NCBI RefSeq assembly: GCF_012584445.1
Contig: NZ_JABAHI010000008.1
Span: 434,001-498,000 of the forward strand
Origin: Olsenella sp. KGMB02461
GTDB taxonomy: Bacteria; Actinomycetota; Coriobacteriia; Coriobacteriales; Atopobiaceae
Reading direction: 5' to 3'
Length of the DNA stretch: 64,000 nt
A program made the position numbers and the translations under genes. Within the stretch, counting starts at the first letter, position 1. Each line of letters opens with the position of its first letter. Shown piece by piece: positions 51,237 through 60,401 of the stretch. The notes below the pieces were generated by a model. The model worked only from the letters and a program-made list of their open reading frames with translations. It searched no databases and had not been told where the DNA came from.

Positions 51237-52142
51237 TTATTTATTGGCAGCTTCACGAGCGGCATACTCGGCGCGGATGCGCTTGAGCTCTTCTATTTGA
51301 TTAATGATATCATTGGCGGTTTCTTCCACCGCTTTGCCGCTGGTGTTGATTATCATGCAGCCCAAGTGGCGCATGAGCTTGCGAGCCTCGGCCTGCTCGG
51401 CCACCACTTCTGCAGGATCCGCATAGGAGGCGGCGTAATCCGAGGCGCCGTCTTTAGACAGGCGCCTGGTGCGGATGGACACCAGCGTGTCGGTGGTGGA
51501 CATAAGGCCGAAGATGCGGGAGGGATCCACATTCTCCAGCTCGATGGGCGGCTCGACTCCCAACGCCAGAGGCACATTGGCCACTTTGTAACCCATGAAG
51601 GCCAAATACATGGAAAGCGGTGTTTTAGAGGTACGGGACACGCCGATAAGAACGATGTCTGCCAGATCGAGCTCTTGAGGGTTGCGGCCGTCGTCATGCT
51701 CCACGAAGAACTCCATGGACTCGATGCGGCGGAAGTAGCGATCGTCTGCCTCGTGGTTGATGCCCGGCACGCCTGCAGGCTCCTTGCCGGTAAGCGAAGA
51801 CAGGATAGCGATGCCCGGTCCCAGCAAATCTACCGAGGGGATCTCCAACCTATCGAGCTCGCGGCGCACTTCTCGGCGAAGCGATGGATCGACAATGGTA
51901 TGGAATACGGCAGTGGGATGGTTTTTGGCGTCATCGCTCAGGCTGTCGAAGTAATCGATCACCTGACGGACATGGGTGAGCTTGGGCAGGCGCTTGATAT
52001 GCACATCGCCCAGGGGGAACTGCGCAGCCGCAGCGGTCACCACAGAAGAGGCGGTCTCGCCCAAAGAATCTGAAATAACATGGATAACGGCACAATCGCG
52101 GGCGTAGTCGATGGACTCGCCCTCAAAGCTGTACTTAGGCAC
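51237..52142 (-). CDS. ppsR: pyruvate, phosphate dikinase regulatory protein (DUF299, bifunctional kinase/pyrophosphorylase)
   Basis: The protein shows HVISDSLGETASSV at the start and the P-loop-like IGVSRTSKTPLSMYLA in the middle, both diagnostic. It phosphorylates PPDK at an active-site Thr with ADP and removes the phosphate with inorganic phosphate. GTG 52142 follows AGGAGG by four bases. It is next to its target ppdK, which supports the function. Confidence 0.95.
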   Translation of the reverse strand: MPKYSFEGESIDYARDCAVIHVISDSLGETASSVVTAAAAQFPLGDVHIKRLPKLTHVRQVIDYFDSLSDDAKNHPTAVFHTIVDPSLRREVRRELDRLEIPSVDLLGPGIAILSSLTGKEPAGVPGINHEADDRYFRRIESMEFFVEHDDGRNPQELDLADIVLIGVSRTSKTPLSMYLAFMGYKVANVPLALGVEPPIELENVDPSRIFGLMSTTDTLVSIRTRRLSKDGASDYAASYADPAEVVAEQAEARKLMRHLGCMIINTSGKAVEETANDIINQIEELKRIRAEYAAREAANK

Positions 52143-52201
52143 TGAGCCTCCTGAAAGGTCGGGGTTAGGACCAAACCATTCATAGAGTCTACATTTATAG
52201 C

Positions 52202-52254
52202 AAGGCTCCCGACAACCTAAAGCTGTCAGGAGCCTTAAAAAGTTGAGTTGTCGG
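52202..52254 (-). promoter_or_regulatory. alternative hairpins upstream of the PPDK regulator gene
   Basis: AAGGCTCC.GACA (52202-52214) pairs with TGTC.GGAGCCTT (52224-52236). The segment CCGACAAC (52209-52216) can instead pair with GTTGTCGG (52247-52254). The two folds exclude each other, which is how attenuators work. No strong T-run follows the stem, so it could equally be the glyS 3' end. Confidence 0.45.
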
Positions 52255-52331
52255 CAGCCTGCCTGCAGCAAGAAGCTCCAGGTACTCCCCTCTATTTAGT
52301 ACCGAGAAGCCCTCGGCTTCCCGGGTTGGGG

Positions 52332-54413
52332 CTAACGCTTGGCCAGCTCGGAGAAGTCTGCCACGTTGGTAAAGATGGCAGCAAAGGCATTGAGGAGCTT
52401 CAGGCGGTTGGCACGGATGGCGGGGTCGTCGTCCATGACCATGACGTCCTCGAAGAAGCCGTCGATGGGACTGCGCAGCGCACCCAGGGCAGAGAGCGCT
52501 GCCGGGTAATCCCCTGCCGCCAATGCCTGAGAGACCTGCTCCTTGCCAGCAACGCAGGCATCCAGCAGACGCCGCTCGGCGTCACCCAGCATGGACTCGT
52601 CCACGTCTTCGCCCAGCTCGCGATCGGCGAGGTTGGCAGCACGGGCATAGGCAGTGGCAAGGTCCTCAAAGAGCTCTGCCTCTTGGGAGCGCGCTTGCTC
52701 CAGCGCTTGGGTGCGAGAGAAGAACTCGGCAGGATCGATGACCGACACTGCAGAGACCGCCGCGACGGTATCGGGCGAAATGCCTTGCTCTTTTGCCATG
52801 ACCGCCAAACGGCCCAGGAAGAACCCGCGCACCGCTTGGGCCACCTGGCCATGGTCAAAGTCCAGTCCCTGATTAGCGTAGCCATCCAAGGCGGCATCGA
52901 TGAGGTCTGACAGGGAGACCTGAGGGAGGTCTTCGAGCATATGAATGATGCCGATGGCGCTGCGGCGCTGAGCGAAGGGGTCGGAAGAACCGGTGGGCGG
53001 CTCGTCGATGGCGAACATGCCAGCGATGGTGTCGAGCTTATCGGCAATGGCTACAGAAGCACCAACCAGCGAAGAAGGACCCTCGTCTCCGGCGAAGCGA
53101 GGACGATAGTGCTCGGTGATGGCGGTGGCCACAGCCTCGGGCTCGCCGGCGGCAGAGGCATAGTAGCCGCCCATGACGCCCTGCTGGCTGGTGAACTCCA
53201 CCACTGCTTGAGTCACCAGGTCTGCCTTGGCCAGATGGGCGGCACGCTGGGCCCAGGCAACCTCGTCTGAAGTGCCGCCTGCCTCGGCAGCCACTACGGG
53301 TGCCAGGGCCTCCATGCGCTCGACCTTTTGGCGCAAAGTGCCCAGCTTCTCCTGGAAGGTGACCTTCTCCAGCTGAGGCAGATAGAAGTCCAAGGGATGC
53401 TTAAGGTCTTCCTCGTAGAAGAACTTGGCGTCATCCAAGCGGGCACGCACCACACGCTCGTTGCCGTCGACGATGGTCTCCGAGCAAGCAGGGTCGCCAT
53501 TGCCCACCACGATGAAGTCGCGAGTCAGGTTGCCGTCCTTATCGTAGGTGGGGAAATAGCGCTGGTGGGAGAGCATGGATTCGCAGATGATCTCGTGAGG
53601 TACGTCTAAGAACTCCTCGTCGAAGCGGCCCACCAAGACCGTGGGCCACTCGCAAAGGTTCACCACCTCGCTGAAGACCTTCTTGGGCGTGTCCACCTTA
53701 AGGCCCAAACGCTCCTCTTGCTGGGCAATACCCTCGCGGATAGCCTCCTCGCGCTCCTTTTGCGTGAGCACATAGGCGTCGCGAAGGACGTTGAGGTAAT
53801 CGCTAGGACGTGGCACCTTATGCTCGCCGGGACCCAGCACACGATGGCCGCGGGTGGTAGTGCCGCTTGCCACGTCTGCATAGGAGACTTCCAAAGGCTC
53901 TTCGCCATAGAGGGCCAAGATCCAGCGCACCGGGCGCCCATAGCGCTCATGGGTGGAGCCCCAGCGCTGGGAGCGCGGCCAATCCAGCTCGCCAATAACC
54001 TTGGAGGAAAGCGCTTCCAAAAGGGGCTTGGCGGGTTTGGCGGGGATGTCGATTTGTGCAAAGACGTATTCTTTGCCGCCCTCTTCACGCACCACAAGAT
54101 CTTCCGGAGCTACGCCTGCGCCTCGAGCGAATCCCATGGCAGCCTTGGTGGGCTTGCCCTCTGCATCGAAGGCGATGGAAGCCGCGGGGCCGCGTTTGAC
54201 AGTGGAGATGGCCTGGGTCTCTGAAGGCACATCGTGCACGATCACGGCCAGACGGCGAGGGGTGGAGTAGACCTCAGCCTCATGGGTGCCAAGGCCCGCT
54301 TGGGCCAGGCCGTCTGCAACCAATTGTCCCAGTTGCTTTTGAGCATGGTCGAGCGGGGCCGAAGGCAGCTCCTCTGAACCGATCTCAAGCAGATAATCGC
54401 TCGTGTAAGGCAT
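52332..54413 (-). CDS. glyS: glycyl-tRNA synthetase beta subunit
   Basis: 693 residues starting LLEIGSEELPSAPLD with KRGPAASIAFDAEG and HEIICESMLSHQRYFP, typical of the beta subunit, including an HD-like segment and a C-terminal anticodon-binding part. It pairs with glyQ to charge tRNA-Gly. ATG 54413 lies four bases after the glyQ stop. Confidence 0.97.
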   Translation of the reverse strand: MPYTSDYLLEIGSEELPSAPLDHAQKQLGQLVADGLAQAGLGTHEAEVYSTPRRLAVIVHDVPSETQAISTVKRGPAASIAFDAEGKPTKAAMGFARGAGVAPEDLVVREEGGKEYVFAQIDIPAKPAKPLLEALSSKVIGELDWPRSQRWGSTHERYGRPVRWILALYGEEPLEVSYADVASGTTTRGHRVLGPGEHKVPRPSDYLNVLRDAYVLTQKEREEAIREGIAQQEERLGLKVDTPKKVFSEVVNLCEWPTVLVGRFDEEFLDVPHEIICESMLSHQRYFPTYDKDGNLTRDFIVVGNGDPACSETIVDGNERVVRARLDDAKFFYEEDLKHPLDFYLPQLEKVTFQEKLGTLRQKVERMEALAPVVAAEAGGTSDEVAWAQRAAHLAKADLVTQAVVEFTSQQGVMGGYYASAAGEPEAVATAITEHYRPRFAGDEGPSSLVGASVAIADKLDTIAGMFAIDEPPTGSSDPFAQRRSAIGIIHMLEDLPQVSLSDLIDAALDGYANQGLDFDHGQVAQAVRGFFLGRLAVMAKEQGISPDTVAAVSAVSVIDPAEFFSRTQALEQARSQEAELFEDLATAYARAANLADRELGEDVDESMLGDAERRLLDACVAGKEQVSQALAAGDYPAALSALGALRSPIDGFFEDVMVMDDDPAIRANRLKLLNAFAAIFTNVADFSELAKR

Positions 54414-54416
54414 AGG

Positions 54417-55304
54417 TTATGCCACCTCCTTGGAGGCTACGCAGGCCAGATAGCACTCACAGGCAGCCTTGGCCAGGGTGCGGACGCGCAGGATGTAATT
54501 GGTGCGCTCAGTGGCCGAGAGGGCCCCACGGCTGTCCAGCAAGTTGAACGCATGGCTGCACTTGAGCACGCAATCGTAGCCCGGCAACGGCAGGTTGGCC
54601 TCAAGGCACGAGCGGCACTCCCGCTCATAGTCGTCGAACTTCTGACGCATCATCTCGACGTTGGCCACCTCGAAGTTATAGGCAGAGAACTCACGCTCGT
54701 TCTCCAGGAACACGTCGCCGTAGGTCATGGCCGAGCCATCGGGCAGATAGCTCCAGATGAGGTCGTAGACAGAGTCGACGCCCTGGGCGTACATGGCGAT
54801 GCGCTCCAGTCCATAGGTGATCTCCACAGGCACCGGATCGCACTCGATGCCGCCTACTTGCTGAAAGTAGGTGAACTGAGTGACCTCCATGCCGTTGAGC
54901 CACACTTCCCAGCCCAGGCCCCAGGCGCCAAGCGTGGGGCTCTCCCAGTCATCTTCCACGAAACGCACGTCGTGCTTGGCGGGATCAAGGCCTATGGCCT
55001 CAAGGCTTCCCAGGTAGAGCTCCTGAGCGTTCACCGGACTGGGCTTGATGAGCACCTGGAATTGGTAGTAATGCTGCATGCGGTTGGGGTTCTCGCCATA
55101 GCGGCCGTCGGCAGGGCGGCGGCAAGGCTGCGGATAGCAGCACGCCCAGGGCTTTGGCCCTAAAGAGCGCAGCAGCGTGGCGGTATGAAACGTACCAGCA
55201 CCCACCTCTGAGTCATAAGGCTGCATCACCGTGCAGCCCTGATCTGCCCAGTAATGCTCTAGAGCCAGGATCATATCCTGAAATGTTAATGCGTCACGAT
55301 TCAT
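54417..55304 (-). CDS. glyQ: glycyl-tRNA synthetase alpha subunit
   Basis: The catalytic subunit: [33 protein letters not shown] and [14 protein letters not shown]-like [17 protein letters not shown] are conserved. GGAGGAAT precedes ATG 55304. The separate alpha/beta form is usual for Bacillota and Coriobacteriia but not for most other Actinomycetota, and so helps place the organism. Confidence 0.97.
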   Translation of the reverse strand: MNRDALTFQDMILALEHYWADQGCTVMQPYDSEVGAGTFHTATLLRSLGPKPWACCYPQPCRRPADGRYGENPNRMQHYYQFQVLIKPSPVNAQELYLGSLEAIGLDPAKHDVRFVEDDWESPTLGAWGLGWEVWLNGMEVTQFTYFQQVGGIECDPVPVEITYGLERIAMYAQGVDSVYDLIWSYLPDGSAMTYGDVFLENEREFSAYNFEVANVEMMRQKFDDYERECRSCLEANLPLPGYDCVLKCSHAFNLLDSRGALSATERTNYILRVRTLAKAACECYLACVASKEVA

Positions 55305-55401
55305 GAAGGGATTCCTCCCCCTGCTTGTGCACCTACAAAGACGAGGTCCTCCTCTTTGCCCAGTGCGCCGTCATAGATGAAATGCCTTAGTTAGTCTACG
55401 C

Positions 55402-56001
55402 TCAAGAAGCCTTCCCGGGAGCGTCAGTCAACGTTCCAATATCGTTAAGAGGCCAGAAGATGAACCAGCCCCTCGAGGTAATGGCTTGACGTTTGATGGG
55501 ACCAAAATAGCGGGAATCCAACGAGTTGGTGCGGTTGTCCCCCATCATCCAGTACTCGTCTTGTCCCAGCGTGTAGGGATAGGTGATGTCTGAGGACAGA
55601 AAGTCTGCGTGGCGCTCGATGGGATTGGTGGGCTTTCCCTGGGTATAGGGTTCGTCGAGCTTGACGCCATCCACGTAGACCGCGCCGTCTTCAAGGTCGA
55701 TGGTCTGCCCAGGCGTTGCAATGACTCGCTTGATAAGGGTGGTGGAAGGATTCTCTGGATCCGAGAAGGTCACCACGTCGCCCGTCTGAGGGTCGTGAGC
55801 CAGATAGCTGATCTTCTCTCCCAAAAGCCGATCCCCCACCTGAATAGTGGAGATCATGGACTCGGTAGGCACCTCGAAGGGCTCGACGATAAACGCCCTT
55901 ACCGCCATGGCGCAGGCTACCGCCAGCGCAATGATGAAGACCCATTCCAACACCGAGCGCCAAGGGCGGTTTTGCGGGACGCCTTTTGTAGGTTCAGGCA
56001 T
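55402..56001 (-). CDS. lepB: signal peptidase I
   Basis: One N-terminal membrane helix (residues 18-38) is followed by VPTESMISTIQVGD with catalytic Ser48, IKRVIATPG with Lys91, and MMGDNRTNSLDSRYFGP. It removes signal peptides on the outer face of the membrane. ATG 56001 follows AAGGAG by six bases, directly after trmD. Confidence 0.95.
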   Translation of the reverse strand: MPEPTKGVPQNRPWRSVLEWVFIIALAVACAMAVRAFIVEPFEVPTESMISTIQVGDRLLGEKISYLAHDPQTGDVVTFSDPENPSTTLIKRVIATPGQTIDLEDGAVYVDGVKLDEPYTQGKPTNPIERHADFLSSDITYPYTLGQDEYWMMGDNRTNSLDSRYFGPIKRQAITSRGWFIFWPLNDIGTLTDAPGKAS

Positions 56002-56014
56002 AAAAGACTCCTTG

Positions 56015-56758
56015 CTACAGGTCCTGAGCAGAGCGGGCTTTGAGCTTCTGCACAAATTCCTGCTCGTCAGGGCTTAAGGCTGCGGCATCTAAAAGGTCGG
56101 GGCGCAGCAGAAACGTTCGCTCGATGGCATTGCGGCGACGCCATTGATCCACTTTAGCGTGATCGCCGGAAAGCAGCACGGCAGGCACTTCTCGGCCTTC
56201 GAAAGAGGCAGGCCTGGTGTATTGGGCGTATTCCAAAAGACCGTCCGAGAAGGACTCGGACACCGATGAGGCATCGTCGCCCAAAGCTCCAGGCAGAAGG
56301 CGCACCACCGCATCGGTCACCGCCATCGCGGCCACTTCGCCACCTGTGAGCACATAGTCGCCCAAGGAGATGCACTCGTCTGCCAGCTCATAGACGCGGT
56401 CGTCCATGCCCTCGTAGCGGCCACACACCATAAGCAGGCGATCGTAGGTAGCCAGACGCATTGCGGTAGCCTGAGTAAAAGGGGCGCCTGTAGGCGTGAA
56501 GAATATGCAGCGAGCATGGGACTGCTCTTGCGCTTGCACCGATCGCACGGCTTCGAAAAGCGGCTCAGGCTTCATAAGCATGCCAGGACCGCCCCCAAAG
56601 GGCGCATCGTCTACGGTTCTATGGCGGTCATGAGTCCAGTCGCGCAGGTCATGGGCGCGAAACTCAAAAATATGGCGAGCCTGGGCGCGCCCCAATATGG
56701 AAGCCTCCATATAGGGGCCAAAGACCTCAGGGATGACCGATATAGCTTCGATGATCAT
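56015..56758 (-). CDS. trmD: tRNA (guanine-37-N1) methyltransferase
   Basis: The trefoil-knot motifs CGRYEGMDDR and SLGDYVLTGGE are intact. It methylates G37 to prevent frameshifting. ATG 56758 overlaps the rimM stop by four bases, in the usual rpsP-khpA-rimM-trmD order. Confidence 0.97.
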   Translation of the reverse strand: MIIEAISVIPEVFGPYMEASILGRAQARHIFEFRAHDLRDWTHDRHRTVDDAPFGGGPGMLMKPEPLFEAVRSVQAQEQSHARCIFFTPTGAPFTQATAMRLATYDRLLMVCGRYEGMDDRVYELADECISLGDYVLTGGEVAAMAVTDAVVRLLPGALGDDASSVSESFSDGLLEYAQYTRPASFEGREVPAVLLSGDHAKVDQWRRRNAIERTFLLRPDLLDAAALSPDEQEFVQKLKARSAQDL

Positions 56759-57267
56759 CTGGAAGCCTCCACCAAGCCCGAGGGAAGATCCATAGTGATG
56801 AGGCCCTCGTCTACCTGCACCAAAAACTCTGGCACTGCCGGCACCAACACCGTGCCGTAGGGCCCTTGGATCTCCCAGACGTCCTGGGCAGGGCTGCTCA
56901 TGACCGCGCTGATGGCGCCCAAGTCCCCCAGAGACACATCGGCTACCTTGAGCCCCACCAGGGCTTGGGGGTCATGAAGCAGCAGATCGCCAGGGAGATC
57001 TGCTTCGCGAGCCAACAGGTAGCGGCCGGCGACCTTCTCGGCAGCGGAAAGATCGTCTATCCCAGATAGGCGCACTTGTTGGCCACGAGGGCCGTCCTTG
57101 GTAGAGCGCACTTCTACCTGGCGGGGCCCGCGCAGGGTGGGCGGCACGATCCAGAGGGTCATACCGGGTTGTAAAAGAAGGGGAAGGCCGTCCACCGGAC
57201 AGCAGACGACCTCCCCTTTGGCTCCGCGGGGCTTGTCCACGGAGGCTATGATGCGATAGCGATCCAT
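56755..57267 (-). CDS. rimM: ribosome maturation factor RimM
   Basis: An N-terminal beta-barrel with SVDKPRGAKGEVVC and a C-terminal PRC-barrel domain (EIQGPYGTVLVPAVPEF). It helps assemble the 30S head with S19. The khpA stop lies two bases upstream. Confidence 0.92.
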   Translation of the reverse strand: MDRYRIIASVDKPRGAKGEVVCCPVDGLPLLLQPGMTLWIVPPTLRGPRQVEVRSTKDGPRGQQVRLSGIDDLSAAEKVAGRYLLAREADLPGDLLLHDPQALVGLKVADVSLGDLGAISAVMSSPAQDVWEIQGPYGTVLVPAVPEFLVQVDEGLITMDLPSGLVEASR

Positions 57268-57269
57268 GC

Positions 57270-57557
57270 CTAACCTAGCACGTCAACCTCGACAGAAGTG
57301 CCCAGGCGCGAACCCAAGGCACGAGCCAAGGTGCGAATGGCTTTAATGGTGCGACCACGCCTGCCGATGATCTTGCCGGCGTCTTCTTGGGCGCAGCTCA
57401 CCTCGATGAGGGTGCCGTCCATAGAATCCGTGACGTCCAAGGACACGGCGTCGATGTCATCTACCAGGCCACAGACGATGAGCTCTACCAGGTCGCAGAC
57501 CTGATCAGAAGGCAGTTCCTGAGGAATGGCCTCCACCTGAGAGGTCTCCTGAGCCAT
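57270..57557 (-). CDS. khpA: KH-domain RNA-binding protein (KhpA/YlqC)
   Basis: A single KH domain with the RNA-binding loop GKIIGRRGRTIKAIRTLA. In Gram-positives KhpA pairs with KhpB to affect cell-division and sRNA mRNAs. ATG 57557 is one base past the rpsP stop; ATG 57569 four codons earlier is an alternative. Confidence 0.93.
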   Translation of the reverse strand: MAQETSQVEAIPQELPSDQVCDLVELIVCGLVDDIDAVSLDVTDSMDGTLIEVSCAQEDAGKIIGRRGRTIKAIRTLARALGSRLGTSVEVDVLG

Positions 57558-57558
57558 G

Positions 57559-57903
57559 TTACTCGGCATCCTCAGCAGCGGCAGCAGCTTCCTCAGCAGC
57601 CACGCGATCCTTCTCCTGCTGCTTCTTAGACTTCTTCTGAGGCTTCACGGGAGCAGGCTTGTCGCCCTCGCGAGCGATGTCGATGAGGTGAGACACAGAA
57701 TCACTGGGCTTGGCGCCCTTGGCCATCCAAGCATCGATCTTCTCGAGGTCGAGATCGATCACATGGGGATGGGTGAGGGGGTTGTAGACGCCCACCTGCT
57801 CGATGAAGCGGCCATCACGGGGCATGCGCTCATCAGCGACGACTACACGGTAGAACGGACGCTTCTTGGCGCCGTGACGGGCCAGACGAATCTTGACTGC
57901 CAA
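57559..57903 (-). CDS. rpsP: 30S ribosomal protein S16
   Basis: The conserved [18 protein letters not shown] begins immediately after TTG 57903, which is preceded by GGAGGAG; no ATG is available in frame nearby. [12 protein letters not shown] and [17 protein letters not shown] follow. A Lys/Ala/Glu-rich tail of 35 residues extends it beyond the usual length. A TTG start for an abundant ribosomal protein is uncommon. Confidence 0.96.
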   Translation of the reverse strand: MAVKIRLARHGAKKRPFYRVVVADERMPRDGRFIEQVGVYNPLTHPHVIDLDLEKIDAWMAKGAKPSDSVSHLIDIAREGDKPAPVKPQKKSKKQQEKDRVAAEEAAAAAEDAE

Positions 57904-58311
57904 TGGAAACTCCTCCAGACGAATGCACCCCAAGACCTTCCTTAAGGCGCAGACAACACACAAGCATGGTCAATCATAGCGCAATGAGGGCACCTAGGCT
58001 ACGAAAGGGCAGCAAAGGCACAGAGAGAGCGCCATAACTCTCACACTATAAGCCTCTCTCCTTGCTCTGAGAAGCCAGGAGTTTCATACCCAAGGACCCT
58101 CCATAGGTTGCAGTCCTGAAGATTTGGCCCCTGGCTGCCCAAGAGGCCTGCTGCCACACAAAAGGGCACGCTTACCGACCTTTTTATGGTATTTGAAAAA
58201 AATCTCCCGCGAGACTGTCTTGATTTCAGATTTCGTGTACATCCTTGAAACCACAAGACAGTACCCACGTCTGCCTGCACGCCTGCGCGCGTCTTGCCAA
58301 AAGGAGGATCT
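57904..58311. promoter_or_regulatory. divergent intergenic region between rpsP and the response regulator
   Basis: No gene is seen. On the plus-strand side an inverted repeat ACTGTCTTG (58214-58222) and CAAGACAGT (58254-58262) lies 50-98 bases before the regulator start, a possible operator. On the minus-strand side a TTATAGTG near 58045-58052 could be the rpsP -10. Confidence 0.4.
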
Positions 58312-58986
58312 ATGAACATCTTGGTTGTGGAAGACGAGAAAAACCTCAACGACGCCATGTGCCACATTTTGAATGAGGATGGCTATCACACCAAGGCCGC
58401 CTATGACGGCAAAACCGGCTATGAGCTGGCTCGCACCGATGAGTACGACGTCATCATCTTGGACGTCATGCTGCCTGCCATGGACGGTTTTGAGGTGGTC
58501 CACCAGCTGCGCCGCGACGGCAATGCCACCCCGGTGATCATCGTCACCGCCAAGACCTCTACCACCGATAAGATCGAGGGCCTAGACTGCGGCGCCGACG
58601 ACTATATGACCAAGCCCATCGACACCGATGAGCTTTTGGCGCGCATCCGCGCCATCTCACGCCGCAAGGGCGAGGTGCCCATCGACGAGATGAAGTTTGG
58701 CGACCTCACCTTGGACCTGCACACCCACGACCTTTGCTGCGGCGGCCGAGAAGTGCACCTCTCCCAAAAGGAGTACGAGGTCATGCGCATGCTTATGAGC
58801 TCCACCGGCCGCGTGATCTCCAAACACGACCTTCTCACCTCCATCTGGGGCACCGAGGGCGACACCTCCGAGAACTCGGCCGAGGCCTACATCTCGTTCC
58901 TGCGCAAGAAGCTCTCTCACCTGAACTCCGAGGTCCAGATCACCACGCTTCGCATGCTGGGCTATCGCTTGGAGGAGCTGGGATAA
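58312..58986 (+). CDS. OmpR/PhoB-type response regulator
   Basis: Receiver domain with acidic pocket VVEDEKN, phosphorylation site Asp51 (VIILDVMLP) and TKPID lysine, followed by a winged-helix output domain (KEYEVMRMLMSSTGRVISKH). AAGGAGG precedes ATG 58312. A strong terminator separates it from the kinase gene, so the two may be expressed separately even though they are adjacent. Confidence 0.96.
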   Translation: MNILVVEDEKNLNDAMCHILNEDGYHTKAAYDGKTGYELARTDEYDVIILDVMLPAMDGFEVVHQLRRDGNATPVIIVTAKTSTTDKIEGLDCGADDYMTKPIDTDELLARIRAISRRKGEVPIDEMKFGDLTLDLHTHDLCCGGREVHLSQKEYEVMRMLMSSTGRVISKHDLLTSIWGTEGDTSENSAEAYISFLRKKLSHLNSEVQITTLRMLGYRLEELG

Positions 58987-59024
58987 GCGCACCTTAGGCA
59001 ACCTTTAGCGACAATAGACGCATC

Positions 59025-59058
59025 ACGTCGCCCAGGCCTTTCCTGGGCGACGTTTTTT
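59025..59058 (+). terminator. response-regulator terminator
   Basis: ACGTCGCCCAGG (59025-59036) and CCTGGGCGACGT (59042-59053) with a 5-base loop, followed by six T. Confidence 0.93.
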
Positions 59059-59131
59059 AGCCTGCCTTGAGCTAAGTGAGGCGCCGCTGAGCGTTACCAT
59101 AAGAGCGACTGGAAAGGAGTGGGTATCGCCC

Positions 59132-60388
59132 ATGCTCAAATCGCTACAGCGCAACTTCCTCATTCTTACTATGACGCTTTTGGCCATTGTGCTTTTTGGC
59201 GCCTACGCCTTCAGCTACACCATGACGCAGCAGCAGCTCAGCCGCTTTGTGACCGCCTCGCTCGACCGCGTGCTCGACACCACCACCCCCACCCGCCCCT
59301 ACATAGGCGTGCTCACCGCTTCTTCTGACGGCTCCGACCAGCATTCCTATGGCCAGATGGCCGTGTTTTGGGTGGATATCGATAGCTCCGGCAAATATTC
59401 CAGCAACGACACTGCCGCCATCATTGGCCCCCGTGCGCTCTCGGCTGTGCTCAATGTGGCCCGAGACTCCACCGAGGACATGGGATACCTGCCCGATTAC
59501 GACATCGTATGGAAGCGTGGGGCGCTCCCCCACGGCACCCGCATCGTCATCGCCAACACCACTGGCGTTGGCGCAGCCTCCTCTGCCCAGCTCAACGTCA
59601 ACATCATGGTGGGTCTGGGAGCCTTGGCGGTGCTTGCAGTGATCATGTGGCGCATCTCCTGTTGGATCGTGCGGCCGGTGCAGCTCTCTTGGCAGGCCCA
59701 GCGCCAGTTCACCGCCGACGCCTCCCATGAGCTCAAGACCCCTCTCGCGGTCATTTTGGCCAACAGCCGCATCCTCAAAGGCGATCTGCCCAAGATCCCC
59801 GAAGAAGACCATCGCTGGATCCTTTCCACAGACACAGAGGCCGAGCGTATGCGCGGTCTTGTCATCAACCTCCTTGAACTGTCCCGCGCCGACGAGAACC
59901 ACTTCACCGGCGGATCCATCTACAGGCATGAGGATATGGACCTTTCTGAGCTGGTAGAAGGCATGACCATGCAGTTCGACGTAGTGGCTTTCGAGTCCGG
60001 CTGCATGATCGACGAGCACATAGACCCCGATATCCATGTGATTGGCGACGCCCAAGAGACCGAGAAGGTCGTCAAGATCCTGCTAGACAATGCGGTAAAG
60101 TACTCCCACAAAGGCAACTCGGTAGATGTGACGGTGGCAAAGGATGGCTCGCGAAACCGCGCTCGGGTCTCGGTGCGCAACTTTGGCGAAGCGCTCGACC
60201 CCAACGACGTTGCCCATATCTTTGACCGCTTCTTCCGTACCGATAAAGCCCGCAGCCGCTCCACCGGCGGTTATGGACTAGGTCTCCCCATCGCCAAGGC
60301 CATCATCGAAGGCCAGGGCGGAACCATCAAATGCGAAAGCTCAGCCGAGGGGGGCACGGTCTTCTCGTTTACCCTGCCTCTCGCTTGA
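59132..60388 (+). CDS. sensor histidine kinase
   Basis: Two membrane helices (about 9-31 and 157-180) enclose a ~125-residue external sensor region, followed by a DHp domain with ASHELKTPLAVI (His199) and an ATPase domain with the N, G1 (GEALDPNDVAHIFDRF region) and G2 (GGYGLGLPIAKAI) boxes. It is the likely partner of the regulator just upstream. The signal is unknown. GAAAGGAG lies 12 bases before ATG 59132. Confidence 0.95.
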   Translation: MLKSLQRNFLILTMTLLAIVLFGAYAFSYTMTQQQLSRFVTASLDRVLDTTTPTRPYIGVLTASSDGSDQHSYGQMAVFWVDIDSSGKYSSNDTAAIIGPRALSAVLNVARDSTEDMGYLPDYDIVWKRGALPHGTRIVIANTTGVGAASSAQLNVNIMVGLGALAVLAVIMWRISCWIVRPVQLSWQAQRQFTADASHELKTPLAVILANSRILKGDLPKIPEEDHRWILSTDTEAERMRGLVINLLELSRADENHFTGGSIYRHEDMDLSELVEGMTMQFDVVAFESGCMIDEHIDPDIHVIGDAQETEKVVKILLDNAVKYSHKGNSVDVTVAKDGSRNRARVSVRNFGEALDPNDVAHIFDRFFRTDKARSRSTGGYGLGLPIAKAIIEGQGGTIKCESSAEGGTVFSFTLPLA

Positions 60389-60401
60389 GAAGGAGGCGCC
60401 C

